From Chamaecyparis obtusa (lineage: Eukaryota > Streptophyta > Pinopsida > Cupressales > Cupressaceae), in contig BSBK01006353.1 in NCBI GenBank assembly GCA_027943335.1, positions 178,713 to 242,712 of the forward strand: a stretch of 64,000 bases of DNA, in the 5' to 3' direction. A program made the position numbers and the translations under genes. Positions within the stretch are counted from its first letter, which is position 1. The number at the start of each line of letters is the position of its first letter. Below, one piece after another: positions 43,579-54,082 of this stretch. Below the pieces are notes generated by a model. That model saw only the letters and a program-made list of their open reading frames with translations. It was not told the DNA's origin and did no database searches.

Positions 43579-45204
43579 CTATATTGGCTTTGTAGATGTA
43601 GTAGCTTTAGTACCAGATTTTGCTTGCTCCATGTCTTGAGCTCTTCTCTTTGACCTTGTGTTCATAGCAATGGAAGGTTCACCAATGACTCCATTGAAAT
43701 CTTGCTGCTCCCAATTGAAGAGAGCAGTCTCATTATCTTGTGGTTCTTGTTGAGAAACTGATCCACTGGAAGAAGCCTCTAATTGAGCTTGTGAGGCATT
43801 TTGAACCATTAGTGCTTGGTTCATCCATCCATTTGAACATGTAGCCTGATTATGAGGCTGATTACAAGGGAAACACCATTCATTTTCCATAGCCATATTA
43901 TTTTGACTAGGGACCATGTCCCTAACTGTATTCATAGAATTGAGAGGTGCAGGGTTGTATGGTTGGAATGGTCTTTGATTAAAATTTTGTCTTTTCCCTT
44001 GATACCCTCCTTGGTATGGTGGCCTATTTGGTTGATAAGGCTATCCTTGATTCTGATATTGTTGATTAGGACTTTGGCCTTGTGGCTGAAAGGGTGGTCT
44101 GATTCCTTGCCCTTGCCTCCTTAGGTTTGTGACCTCTTTAGTCAAAGTTTGCAACAAATTTTTCATTTCTTGCTGACTAGTTTGTTGACTATTCTTGATC
44201 TCTTGCAACTCTTGAGAGAAAATTATTTTTAGCTCCTGACCGCTAGTACTAGCTTGAGGTGCTAATATGGTGGGAATAGGGGTAAATGGGGGTACTTGTG
44301 CAAGTGCAATAGGCTGAAGGCTAGGAAAGATGGGCATGGGTGGCCTTCTAGCTATCATGCCTGCTTGGATTAAACAATTTTCAGCCCTAACAGCTATATC
44401 AAAAGTTTGGGGTAGAGAGGTACCACCCATAGATTGGATCATGATAGAGATTTGACCATTCAAAATTTGCAAGAAATATAAAAAAGCATGGTCAGCTAAT
44501 GGCCTTATTGAGACTAGAATTCTATTCCATGTCTTGAGGAATCTATTATTATAATCTGTCATTTGTTCTTGAGGGTCTCTTCTAATGGTTGTCAACTACT
44601 CAACCAAAGACAAATTGTTTGATTTATCCTCAAAATGATTACTCAATGCATCTCCTAATTCATCCCATGAAGTAATGGGGCCAATAGTTAAATTTCTAAA
44701 CCATTCAAGAGCCTTACCTTTGAGAGAGGTTGCTAATAGTTTGGTGGCCACATCTTCTTGAGTTATATTATGTATGCTACATATTATGGTCACATCTCTT
44801 ATATGCTCAAAAGCTATAGTTTTTCCTTCACCTGTGAAATCAAGTAGACTCTTTAGTGCCACCAAGGGCACATCATGGTGTTGAGAAAAGTTCAATGGGC
44901 TCCCTTGGTTGAAAGGTGCAAAAGGAAATTGTCTAGCCATTGTATGGACTGGAACTTGATGAGTAGTAACTGTGTGAGTTGTATTTGGTGTTGGATTTGA
45001 ATCTTCTTCTAGATCTTTGGTTAGAGATCTTCCTCTTCTTTTGAGATGAAAGGGAAAAGGTCTCCTTTCTGAAGTATCTAGTGGTGTAGACTGTACTCTC
45101 CTGGCAGGAGATGTTCTCTCAGTTGATCTACCTTTGTAGCCTCTTTTTAAGGGCAACTCTAAAAATTTAGTGGGCTTTGAGCTTCTAGTCTCAATCTTTC
45201 TCAT
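43579..45204 (-). pseudogene. E8 gag
   Basis: It starts MRKIETRSSKPTKFLELPLK, a basic N-terminus, then has a Retrotrans_gag block (LKGKALEWFRNLTIGPITSW, ALSNHFEDKSNNLSL, MTDYNNRFLKTWNRI). A Pro/Gln-rich stretch with a predicted coiled segment (FSQELQEIKNSQQTSQQEMK) follows. A short zinc knuckle (CFPCNQPHNQATC; C-x2-C-x3-H-x4-C) lies near 43860. TAG stops at 44596, 44041 and 43579. The frame continues into protease, so Gag and Pol are one polyprotein without programmed shift. Confidence 0.92.
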
Positions 45205-45347
45205 AAAATTTGAACAAATCTAGCCTGGATCTGTGAAATCAGTGGAGTCACTAGATATACTTGACAAAAGACTTCCAAAAGTTTGTATTATGCAATTAGT
45301 ATATCAGAGATATCATAATCTTTCAAAGATAAACCTCTTTCAGTGTG

Positions 45348-45365
45348 GTCCCACCAGGCATACCA
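45348..45365 (-). other. E8 primer binding site
   Basis: TGGTATGCCTGGTGGGAC on the minus strand, 4 bases from the LTR edge at 45370. It is close to the E1 site. Confidence 0.75.
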
Positions 45366-45369
45366 GAAT

Positions 45370-47679
45370 TGTTATACATTAAGTTTGCACCCTTGTTTCA
45401 AGCTCTCTTGGTCTTGATAACTTAGTATAACATGGGAATAATCTCTAGGTTGTGGGACCTATGCTAATTGAGATGAGACCGCTAGGTTCTAGGCTAGTTC
45501 CTCTTGGATAATCACCTTAATTTGCTTCTTTGACATGAAAGTAAATTCTTGAGGGGAAAAGGGATAGAAGGAGTGCATGAAAGGGAAAATAAATGAAAGC
45601 AAATTACCTACTAGGTGATACACTGAAATGAGTTGAACACAATATATTGACTAAACTAACATGAACGCTCTCAGATCTAATAGAACACAATCTTTCTAAA
45701 AAAGCTTGCATAAGTGTTTCACAGAGGGGTCTAGACAAAAGATACAAACTGTGACTTGCAAGAAGATGTTCTCCTCAGCAAAAGGGCACATGAATGAGAC
45801 AAAATGAAAGGGGGCTGAAGTATACCCACAAACTCATTCAAATTAGATCAAACATAATAGTACACATATAAGATGAAAGAGAGAAGGGCTCTGGAACTCC
45901 AAGATTTCTCTAACAAGGCCAGTATATCATATTCAATAAGAGAAATATAGACAAGGGAAAGACCATAGGGCAAAACATATGCCACATATAACCTCTATTG
46001 AATCTGAGATTCCAATGAAAGATTACAAACTGTAAGAGCCAGAGGGCAGAATAGATGCCACATATAACTCCTAAGAAAGAAAACTCTTTTTACAAAATGT
46101 AAATTCTGAGCTCTAAAAAAGCTCCAAAAAAATATATACATCTCCTTTTACATGTAGGCAGGAGAAAAACCTAATTAGGGTTACATATAATTTGACATAA
46201 AATAATCAAAAACCCTAATTCTATCATGTTAGATCATAAATGTGTCTTTGAAAGTATCCTGACTGATCAAATCTCATATTTGCATGTCCATCCCTATAGT
46301 GCATCTACTTGCCAAGCCACCTTGATCTATCTACGCCTCTGCAACTTAGCCTTGCCATGAATGCTCAAATCTAGTCCAGGTTTGATTTGTATTTTTGAAG
46401 TACAGAAGGCCACAGGTGGCACCACCTTTTAATGTTTCTTCAGCATGAGAAAATCAACATGGTACCCTGAGAAATCACATAAGACAACCATCAGATCTTC
46501 CTCATCATCCTCTCAACTACAACCATCCTGGAACTATAAATTCTGAGCTACCCAAAGCCATGTAATCGACCAACCATAATGAACCAGCAAGAAATCCTGG
46601 AGAAGATATTTAAATTTGAAAAACAATGACCAACCAATCCAAATTAAAATGTGACCATCAATATTTATCTTTCCTAGCAGATGAATGGCCGAGATCAAGC
46701 TTGTAACAGTCGGGAGACCCTTTGAAAAGTCAAACACCACATCACCAATTAGAAGCTAATAAAAATCAAGCACCTTTACACAACTGGCACCCACCTGACA
46801 GAAGAATCCTTGAATCTACATTGAATGGTGGTCATATGATCTAATGGGGTTAGAAGATTCCATCAGATCATACAATGACCATAGATCTTCCTTGATGACC
46901 ACCTCTCCTAAGGCTCCTGGACCCACTGACAGATTCCAGTCATCACTCCATTAGCTAATAAAATGCGAGCATGTCAGAACACAAGGACCCACCTGATAGA
47001 ACCCTAGAAATAAAGTAAGATCAATAGTTGGCATATGATCACATGGGCCAAGAATATTCCATGTGATCATATGATATCCATGGATCTTCAAGAAAGACAA
47101 CATGCTGGGCCCGCTCTGACATGGCACCACATCACTAGCCTTCGACCAATCAGAAATGTACAACTCAGACTATGTGGTAGTGGACCCACTGACACAGAAG
47201 CACTGGGCTAAAGAGGAGGATCAATGGTCATCATTATACCATGATGCTACATCATCTTCACCCAACAGTATAGTGAGCATCATCGATCTTGCATGAGCTT
47301 TAACCTACCAGGAAACTGAGACCGCCAAACAAACCGTAACCGCTCGCCAGATTGTCAGATGTTAAGGACTTAACCATGGGGAATTAGAGATCTCACAACT
47401 AGTTAGAAAAATAAAGAGCATGTGGAAAAAAGGAACCACTTAAGCAGCCAAAAAGGTAATCGTGAAATAGAAAGGCCATAGGGTTTTAGGGCTTTTTTGG
47501 GGCCAACGACTACTTTTTCAAATTCAAACATGCACCCAAGGGCCAAAAGAGATTGCAGAGGCTAGAAAACAAGACATAGGGCCAAGAATATTTTTGGGGG
47601 CTCAACAGGGTAAAATATGCAGACCTTGGATAGAATCAATCTAACCAAATTTGTATGGAATAGGAAAAATTGGGTAACA
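45370..47679 (-). repeat. E8 5' LTR
   Basis: 2310-bp LTR, minus strand TGTTACCC...GTATAACA. Non-coding. A degenerate repeat of about 190 bp with the words ggacccacctgacag and gatcaatRgtYatca lies at about 46780-47260. Its partner is reduced to 39400-39494. Confidence 0.9.
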
Positions 47680-47684
47680 GTATG

Positions 47685-47911
47685 ATTTTAGTACTTGTGG
47701 CAAAATTGAGCTATAAGGGATTGTGGATTGTAATCAGGTTATAATCACTAGATAATAATAATATTGCACTCATTGTTGGTGGATGTAGCCCAGGGATTGG
47801 GCAAACCACATTAAATATTTGTGTATTGTGTCCTCTTCTGTATGGTTTATTATTTTATGATATTGGTTATATTTTCATGTAATTAATATTTCTGTCTTGT
47901 TAATCCTAACA
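47685..47911 (+). repeat. E7 5' LTR, second part
   Basis: It resumes after the E8 insertion (attttagtacttg...) and ends ATCCTAACA. It matches 53443-53671. Confidence 0.92.
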
Positions 47912-47913
47912 AG

Positions 47914-47924
47914 TGGTATCAGAG
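47914..47924 (+). other. E7 primer binding site
   Basis: TGGTATCAGAG, 2 bases after the LTR, is an initiator-Met-tRNA-type PBS. Confidence 0.88.
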
Positions 47925-47998
47925 TGAGGTTGTTTTTCAGTTATCCTCTACAGGAAGATCTCACGATTTAGTGGGAGTCTCACGGTTGAGTGGGAGCA

Positions 47999-48019
47999 AT
48001 GGTAGATGAGGGTAGGTTG
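47999..48019 (+). pseudogene. E7 gag, first seven codons
   Basis: ATG at 47999 opens the frame MVDEGRL, which runs into the E9 target site ggttg (48015-48019). It resumes in the same frame at 52627 on the other side of E9. Confidence 0.8.
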
Positions 48020-49320
48020 TGTTGGTGCCCAAAAATGATGGATCACTTTTGGCCAACTGATAGGTACACACTAATACCTCTGTAATTCTAGCTTAATCAA
48101 GCCAAAGCTGGTAGGCCTAAATTCACTTTAAACTATCAAATTCTCTATGTTGCACAACTACGTACATAAATAAACAAAGTTCCTCTCAAGGTGGTGAATG
48201 ATCCTTGGAGGAAAGAAACAAATCCTTTAATAATCTCTATTCTATAAATCTTGACTAAAGTGGATTAAACTAAGGACTCAAAACTAATATTTTTCAAATA
48301 ATGACTATATAATCTACAAATCACAAAGTATGAACCAAATGAAAATTTTGAAATTATAGTTAGATCAGTGCCTTCTAAATACTTGGGCTATAGAGTCATA
48401 AAAATTTCAATCCTATGTACAATCAGAGATAGTTTTAACGTAACTCACTCTTGTAAAGCAAGACCATCACCCTACAAGCTTCTATTGAAACAAAATTTAA
48501 AACAACTTATACAATAGGTCCTATGGTTTTTAACCCAACTTAAGAGCCTGAAAGGAAATAGTAACAGGTTCTCAAACAATGCTACCATTATTCAAATTGT
48601 ACAAATTAGTCATAAATGAATGCATCAAATAGAAAAACACAGTAGGATGCCCTGGTTCATATAGTAATCTGAAAGACTAATTGAAAACATATAACTTATA
48701 ACCACAAATAAAAAAAAAGAGCACTTATCTTTATTAATGTTGAAAAAAATAGTACATTAGAGTTCATATTATAGTTTTGATCAAATTATATCTTGTATTG
48801 TCTTGTCTCTCTTTACATTTTACATTATGTATATATACATGTTTGAGTGGCTTTCACACATCTTTAGGGTGAAAAGACACACCCTTATTACAAATTGTTT
48901 TGAAAAAATGATAAACTAACTAAAAAATAACTACCTAACTTTCAGATTTGGGCTTGGTTAAAAACCAAAACACCTCATGGAAAGCTAAGATTTTTATCAG
49001 AGATAGGAAATTTGATTTCCCAAAGTGGGTATTTTTTAGAGTTTTAAAATTCAACCATCTTCTACCTCTATTGACATCATCTTTGCAGCAGGTCAAAATT
49101 CCAACATTTTCTGAAGGCTTTGATCATAGAATTTTGATTTTTCTTGTCATAGAGATTCCTTCCACAATACCTCAACTTTTTAATTAAAAATTAAAGTAAT
49201 ATTTTATCCCATTTCATGTAATCCATCATTAATTATTAGGCATGGAGTTTAAGAGGCCATTTTTTAGGGTTTTATCATTATATAGGACTCAAATTTTGCC
49301 CAAAATTTAGAGCTCCAATA
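48020..49320 (-). repeat. E9 3' LTR
   Basis: 1301 bp. The plus strand begins tgttggtgcccaaaaatg and ends gagctccaata; it pairs with 51308-52621. Confidence 0.93.
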
Positions 49321-49387
49321 GGCTCTTTCTGGGGACATATGCTCCATGTGAGCATAGCGAGATTCTAGCTATCTCTAGAGAAGTAGA

Positions 49388-51092
49388 CTAAGTATCCATA
49401 CTAATCTGATGCGAAGTAAATTTGGGTGGCCCCAGGCCCCCCAAAACTGAACATTGATCCTTTCCTCTATCAAACACTTGATTTTGATCACGCAACACTT
49501 TTAACCTTGCTGCATTACACATGTCATCCTTATAGACAATTCTCATCGCTTCATCAATACGATATTTGGCATCCAATCTATATTCAGCCCTTGAGAAATC
49601 ATCAGGTTCGTTGTAATCCTTGTTGAATAGAAGATTTTGGTTAATCATACAAACCTCTAGGTTAGTCTTCTTTTTTCAAATACCTTCTTGTTCACAATTT
49701 GTCCCATCTCTATATTTTGGATATTTTTTCTCCTCACCAAAAGGCTTTGAGAATAGCTTATCTTCAAGAAGTACAAACTCTCTCTCACCAAGAGTTTGAT
49801 TAGTTGGGACATTTCTAAATTTTTTTAGAAATGTGCTTCAACACATTCTCTTCATCATGTCTAGTTGATTCCATCTCATCTTCATATGTTTGGTGTACCT
49901 CTAGCTCAAAGGATGAACTCCAAGATATCTCACCCTCTGAATGCACTTCAAGAGTTTCATCAAATTTAAAATTACGACTGTTATCTTCATTATGATGCTA
50001 ATGGATTCCATTGCATAAAGGATCCTCTTCAAACAATGGATTCAATAACATAGAGAAATCAAACATATCTTCATCTACTTCCTCTTCAAACAATGGATTC
50101 AGGAACATGGAGAATTCAGACATACATTCATGAGAATTTTCATTTAGATCATCAAGTTTTTCATCATCAGGACTAACATCTTCATTGACATTATCTCCTG
50201 AAACTTCCTCCTGTTCATGCAGTTCTATTTCATCTCCATAATTTGATTTCTCTTGAATATGGGTTGATCCATCTACCTCCTTACCATGGTGGATTGAGAA
50301 AAAATTTGGACCATTCTTCTCAGTGTGTCTTTGGTATTCTATGTCTAATAAAGCTGAAATTTCTCTTGTATTGAGAAGGTTTTCTTCCTCATCATCATGG
50401 TCATTGATACATGTTTCCATACACATCTCATCATGTACAAATTCTTCCTCATCCTGATTTGACTTCTCTTGTTGATCTGAATCTAGAATATCATTAGGTT
50501 CTTGTGCCTCTTTTGTAACTTTGTCATTTTCTTCCATTACATCTTCTTGTGCAATTTCAAGAATAAACTTTAGTTGCTCACAAGTTACTCCTAAACTGTA
50601 TATTTTGTTTGAAAAACTTGGCCTGATATCAGAAGGTATTTTACAGAAAATATCCATCATCCTCATAAATAAACTCACCACATTTTCATTATCATATCAT
50701 TCTAAAGTAATAAATGCATCCAAGGGAGACATACATGATTCATCCATGTCATGGAATGTATCAAAGAACCATTGTTCAAACTGCATCCATGATGAAATGC
50801 ATTGTGTAGGTAATGATTCATATTTTTCCCTTGCATTATTCTTTAGTGACCATGCAAAAAACTTCATGGCATCATCTTCTGTATGGATCTCATAATTATC
50901 AAGGAATATATAAAACATATCCAAATGATTAAGAGCTAGTTCATCATAATCTCCATAAAATTTAGGAACACTCTGTGAAAGTTGTGAAAACAATTCATTA
51001 GAATTGCATTGAAACCTTCTAAGATCTAAAGGCCTGGTATCAATGGGAATTAAAAACCTTTGTAAAATTTCCTTAAAAGGAAAATTTATCAT
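49388..51092 (-). pseudogene. E9 Gag-like plus acidic polyprotein
   Basis: The Gag-like part (51092-50697) reads VPKFYGDYDELALNHLDMFY and AREKYESLPTQCISSWMQFE, comparable to ARCWFS..SISSWEELR in E4. After a TGA at 50697 the same frame continues MRMMDIFCKIPSDIRPSFSN and becomes strongly acidic: DSDQQEKSNQDEEEFVHDEM, DHDDEEENLL, GDNVNEDVSPDDEKLDDLNE. A 22-residue repeat (EFSMFLNPLFEEE / DFSMLLNPLFEED) occurs near 50000-50120. TAG at 49998 is followed by more in-frame sequence to about 49826, where a run of seven T causes a shift. The rest (RAEYRLDAKYRIDEAMRIVY, DQNQVFDRGK) ends at 49388. No zinc knuckle, protease, RT or integrase. Confidence 0.75.
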
Positions 51093-51294
51093 CCCTTCTA
51101 GGCTATCTTCCTATCTCTTTCTGAGTTTTCTCCCTTAGTAGAGTCACTGACTGAAATTCTTTGTTCAATAGAGTCACCACCTTCTTCATAAGAAGGATAA
51201 AATCATATAACTAATTCTGAGTTCTGGTTCTAGTAGAGTCTCACAACTATAACCAAAGATTCTACAAATGTCTTTAACTGATAGCGTCTCCAAC
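51093..51294 (-). other. E9 5' leader
   Basis: Only about 200 bp between PBS and the open frame. No motif recognised. Confidence 0.5.
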
Positions 51295-51304
51295 AGAGTC
51301 ACCA
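51295..51304 (-). other. E9 primer binding site
   Basis: TGGTGACTCT on the minus strand, 3 bases from the LTR edge, identical to E4. Confidence 0.75.
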
Positions 51305-51307
51305 ATT

Positions 51308-52621
51308 TTTTGGTGCCCAAAAATGATGGATCACTTTTGGCCAACTGATAGGTACACACTAATACCTCTGCAATTCTGGCTTAATGAAGCCAAGGCTGGT
51401 AGGCCTAAATTCACTTTAAACTATCAAATTCTCTATGTTGTACAACTGCGTACATAAATAAACTAAGTTCCTTCCAAGGTGGTGAATGATCCTTGGAGGA
51501 AAGAAAAAAATCCTCTTATAATCTCTATTCTATAAATCTTGACTAAAGTGGATTAAACTAAGGACTCAAAAGTAATATTTTTAAAATAATGATTATATAA
51601 TCTACAAACCACAAAGTATGAACCAAATGACAATTTCCAAATTATAGTTAGATCAGTGTCTTCTAAATACTTGGGCTATAGAGTCATAAAACTTTCAATC
51701 CTACGTACAATCAGAGACGGTTTTAAGGTAACTCACTCCTATAAAGCAAGACCATCACCCTACAAGCTTCTATTGAAACAAAATTTAAAACAACTTATAC
51801 AATAGGTCCTATGGTTTTTAACCCAACTTAAGAGCTCGAAAGGAAACAGTAACAGGTTCTTAGACCATGCTACCATTATTCAAATTGTACAAATTAGTCA
51901 TAAATGAATGCATCAAATAGAAAAACATAGTAGGATACCCTGGTTCATAGAGCAATCTGAAAGACTAATTGAAAACATATAACTTATAACCACAAATAAA
52001 AAAGAACACTTATCTTTATTAATGTTGAAAAAAATAGTACATTAGAGTTCATATTGTAGTTTTGATCGAATTATAACCTATGAAAATATATCTTGTATTA
52101 TCTTGTCTTTCTTTACATTTTACATTATGTATATATACATGTTTGAGTGGCTTTCACACCTCTTTAGGGTGAAAAGACACACCCTTATTACAAATTGTTT
52201 TGAAAAAATGATAAACTAACTAAAAAATAACTACTTAACTTTCGGATTTGGGCTTGGTTGAAAAACCAAAACACCTTGTGGAAAGCTAATATTTTAATTG
52301 GAGATAGGAAATTTGATTTCCCAAACTGGGTCTTTTTTAAAGTTTTAAAATTTGACCATCTTCTACCTTTGTTGACATCATCTTTGCGGTAGGTCAAAAT
52401 TCCAGCATTTTCTAAAGGCTTTGATCATAGAATTTTGATTTTTCTTGTCACAGAGCTTCCTTCCATAATATCTCAACTTTTTAATTGAAAATTAATGTAA
52501 TATTTTATCCCATTTCATGTACTCTATCATTAATTATTGGGCATAGAGTTTAAGAGGCCATTTTTTAGGGTTTTATCACTATATAGGACTCAAATTTTGC
52601 CCAAAATTTAGACCTCCAACA
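51308..52621 (-). repeat. E9 5' LTR
   Basis: 1314 bp, the partner of 48020-49320. The inner edge reads tttTGGTGCCC instead of tgtTGGTGCCC. Confidence 0.92.
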
Positions 52622-52626
52622 GGTTG

Positions 52627-53280
52627 AAGGTTGAAAAGTTTGATGGGCAGAACTTTCAGTTATGGAAAATGCAAATGGAGGACTATCTCTATCAGAAGGA
52701 TCTATGGTGGCCATTGGAAGGAAAAGCCAATAAACCGGCAAACATTTCTGATGAGGACTGGGTAATCCTTGATAGAAAGGCTCTTGGTAGTATTTGATTA
52801 TGCCTGGTATAATTGGTGGCATTCAATATTAGACAAGCAATGACGACTGAAGATTTGATGAAAACCCTAAAGAAGTTGTATGAAAAGCCCTCTACTTCAA
52901 ATACGGTATTTCTCATGAAGTGTTTGTTTAATATGAAAATGGTGGAAGGTGGGTCATTTGCTAATCATTTAAATGAGTTTAATATAGTTACCAGTCAATT
53001 AACTTCTATCAATATTATTTTTGATGAAGAAGTCAGGGCTCTCTTGATTTTGTGTTCTTTCCCTGAAAGCTGGAATGGCTTGGTAATGGTTGTTAGTAAT
53101 TTTGTTTCTAGTTCTAATACCCTAAAATATGATGATGTTATTGGTGTTATTCTAAGTGAGGAAATTCATAAGAAAATCTCAGGTGGATCCACATTAGGTA
53201 GTGTCTTAAACATGCAAAGCAGGGGTAGAGCCAATGAGAGAGGAAACAACTCTAGAAATCATGGAAAATCAAGAGGAAAG
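52627..53280 (+). pseudogene. E7 gag, main part, fused into the 3' LTR
   Basis: The frame resumes after E9 with VEKFDGQNFQLWKMQMEDYL, the N-terminal Copia Gag block, then LWWPLEGKANK. TGA at 52795 and TAA at 52810 interrupt it. It continues LVAFNIRQAMTTEDLMKTLK, LYEKPSTSNTVFLMKCLF and FANHLNEFNIVTSQLTSINI (UBN2-type Gag) to MQSRGRANERGNNSRN. The sequence then passes directly into LTR at about 53277, so the zinc knuckle and all of pol are missing. The open frame runs about 100 bp into LTR by chance. Confidence 0.9.
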
Positions 53281-53671
53281 TACTATCTAGGAAAGTACTA
53301 TACACTTTTCCTCCCGACCTTGCCAGTTTTTGAGGCCGACATATTTTTGGTAATTTTTGGGCCAACATGTTGTAACTCATTCTAACCCTAAAGCGACAAA
53401 ATATTGTATAATATGGCTTAGGGTTAGGGATTTCATTGTGTATGATTTTAGTACTTGCGATAGAATTGAGCTGTAAGGGATTACAGATTGTAATCAAGTT
53501 GTAATCACTAGATAATAATAATATTGGACTCGCTATTGGTGGATGTAGCCCAGGGATTGGGTGAACCACATTAAATCTTTGTGTATTGTGTCCTCTTTTG
53601 TGTGGTTTATTATTTTCTGATATTGGTTATATTTGCGTGTAATTGTTATTTCTATCTTGTTAATCCTAACA
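53277..53671 (+). repeat. E7 3' LTR, missing its first bases
   Basis: It matches the 5' LTR from tactatctagg onward and ends CCTAACA. The junction with gag (aatcaagaggaaag) resembles the LTR text at the same point (aatcaagaaag), suggesting deletion at microhomology. Confidence 0.9.
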
Positions 53672-53676
53672 GTTAA

Positions 53677-54070
53677 TGCATTGCATAGTAGTTAGTGATT
53701 GAGACACCTAGGAGTTTGCACCTCTATTAAGCACATAATGTAGGAGAAATTCCACTTTTGGTGTGAGATCCACCTTTAGTGCTCTTATCACATTATCATC
53801 CTAATCCCATTGCACATACTTCATTTCATAATGGAGGATGATTCACATTTGGTGGACATGTGATTAGACCTAGCATAAGTAATAGCTTATCATCTCTTTA
53901 TCATTATCTCTTATCACCTTTCCTATATAAGGAGGCTTATTATGTAATCATCATAAAGGTAAATTCATTAGATCATTAAATATCAATCTTTGCATTCATA
54001 TCATCTCTCTTGTGATTTTCTTTAACCTCTAGATCTTTGGTTCAAATTTTTCTATTTGCAAATTCTTATA
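53677..54070 (+). repeat. E6 5' LTR, second part
   Basis: It continues the LTR begun at 39152. It has a TATA box TATATAA at 53924-53930 (cctatataaggagg) and ends next to the PBS. The exact last base is uncertain because the edge reads ttata rather than a clean CA. Confidence 0.75.
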
Positions 54071-54082
54071 TGGTATCAGAGC
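54071..54082 (+). other. E6 primer binding site
   Basis: TGGTATCAGAGC, an initiator-Met-tRNA-type PBS, directly after the LTR. Confidence 0.88.

Larger units (their letters stand above)
39400..47679 (-). mobile_element. E8: Ty3/Tat-type element with extra RNase H, minus strand
   Basis: Perfect gtatg duplications (39395-39399 and 47680-47684) flank TGTTATAC...GGTAACA. On the minus strand the order is 5' LTR (45370-47679), PBS, Gag, protease, archaeal-type RNase H, RT, Ty3-type RNase H, integrase, then only 95 bp of 3' LTR. Gag through Ty3 RNase H lie in one frame of about 4.9 kb broken by at least twelve stops; integrase is in another frame. This is the most complete pol in the window but still clearly inactive. 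Confidence 0.94.
48020..52621 (-). mobile_element. E9: non-autonomous LTR element, minus strand, nested in E7 gag
   Basis: Perfect ggttg duplications (48015-48019 and 52622-52626) flank TGTTGGAGGTC...CACCAACA (minus strand). LTRs are 1301 and 1314 bp; the interior of 2.0 kb encodes a Gag-like protein joined to an acidic region, with no enzymes. The PBS is TGGTGACTCT, the same as in E4. LTR copies are closely similar, so this insertion is fairly young. Confidence 0.93.
39207..53671 (+). mobile_element. E7: Ty1/Copia derivative, plus strand, hosting E8 and E9
   Basis: It begins TGTTAGCTTGTGGTGAC and ends TTAATCCTAACA, with perfect gttaa duplications (39202-39206 and 53672-53676). The 5' LTR is split by E8, and gag is split by E9. 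After removal of both, only about 1.6 kb is left: LTR, PBS, leader, gag and an LTR lacking its first bases. Protease, integrase, RT and RNase H are deleted. The 14.5 kb seen today is mostly guests. Confidence 0.93.

Noticed and set aside
43037..44124. Plus-strand open frames opposite the E8 gag and protease
   Set aside because: They are shadows of the minus-strand polyprotein.
53281..53385. Continuation of E7 gag frame as a longer protein
   Set aside because: From about 53277 the DNA is LTR; the open frame runs into it by chance.
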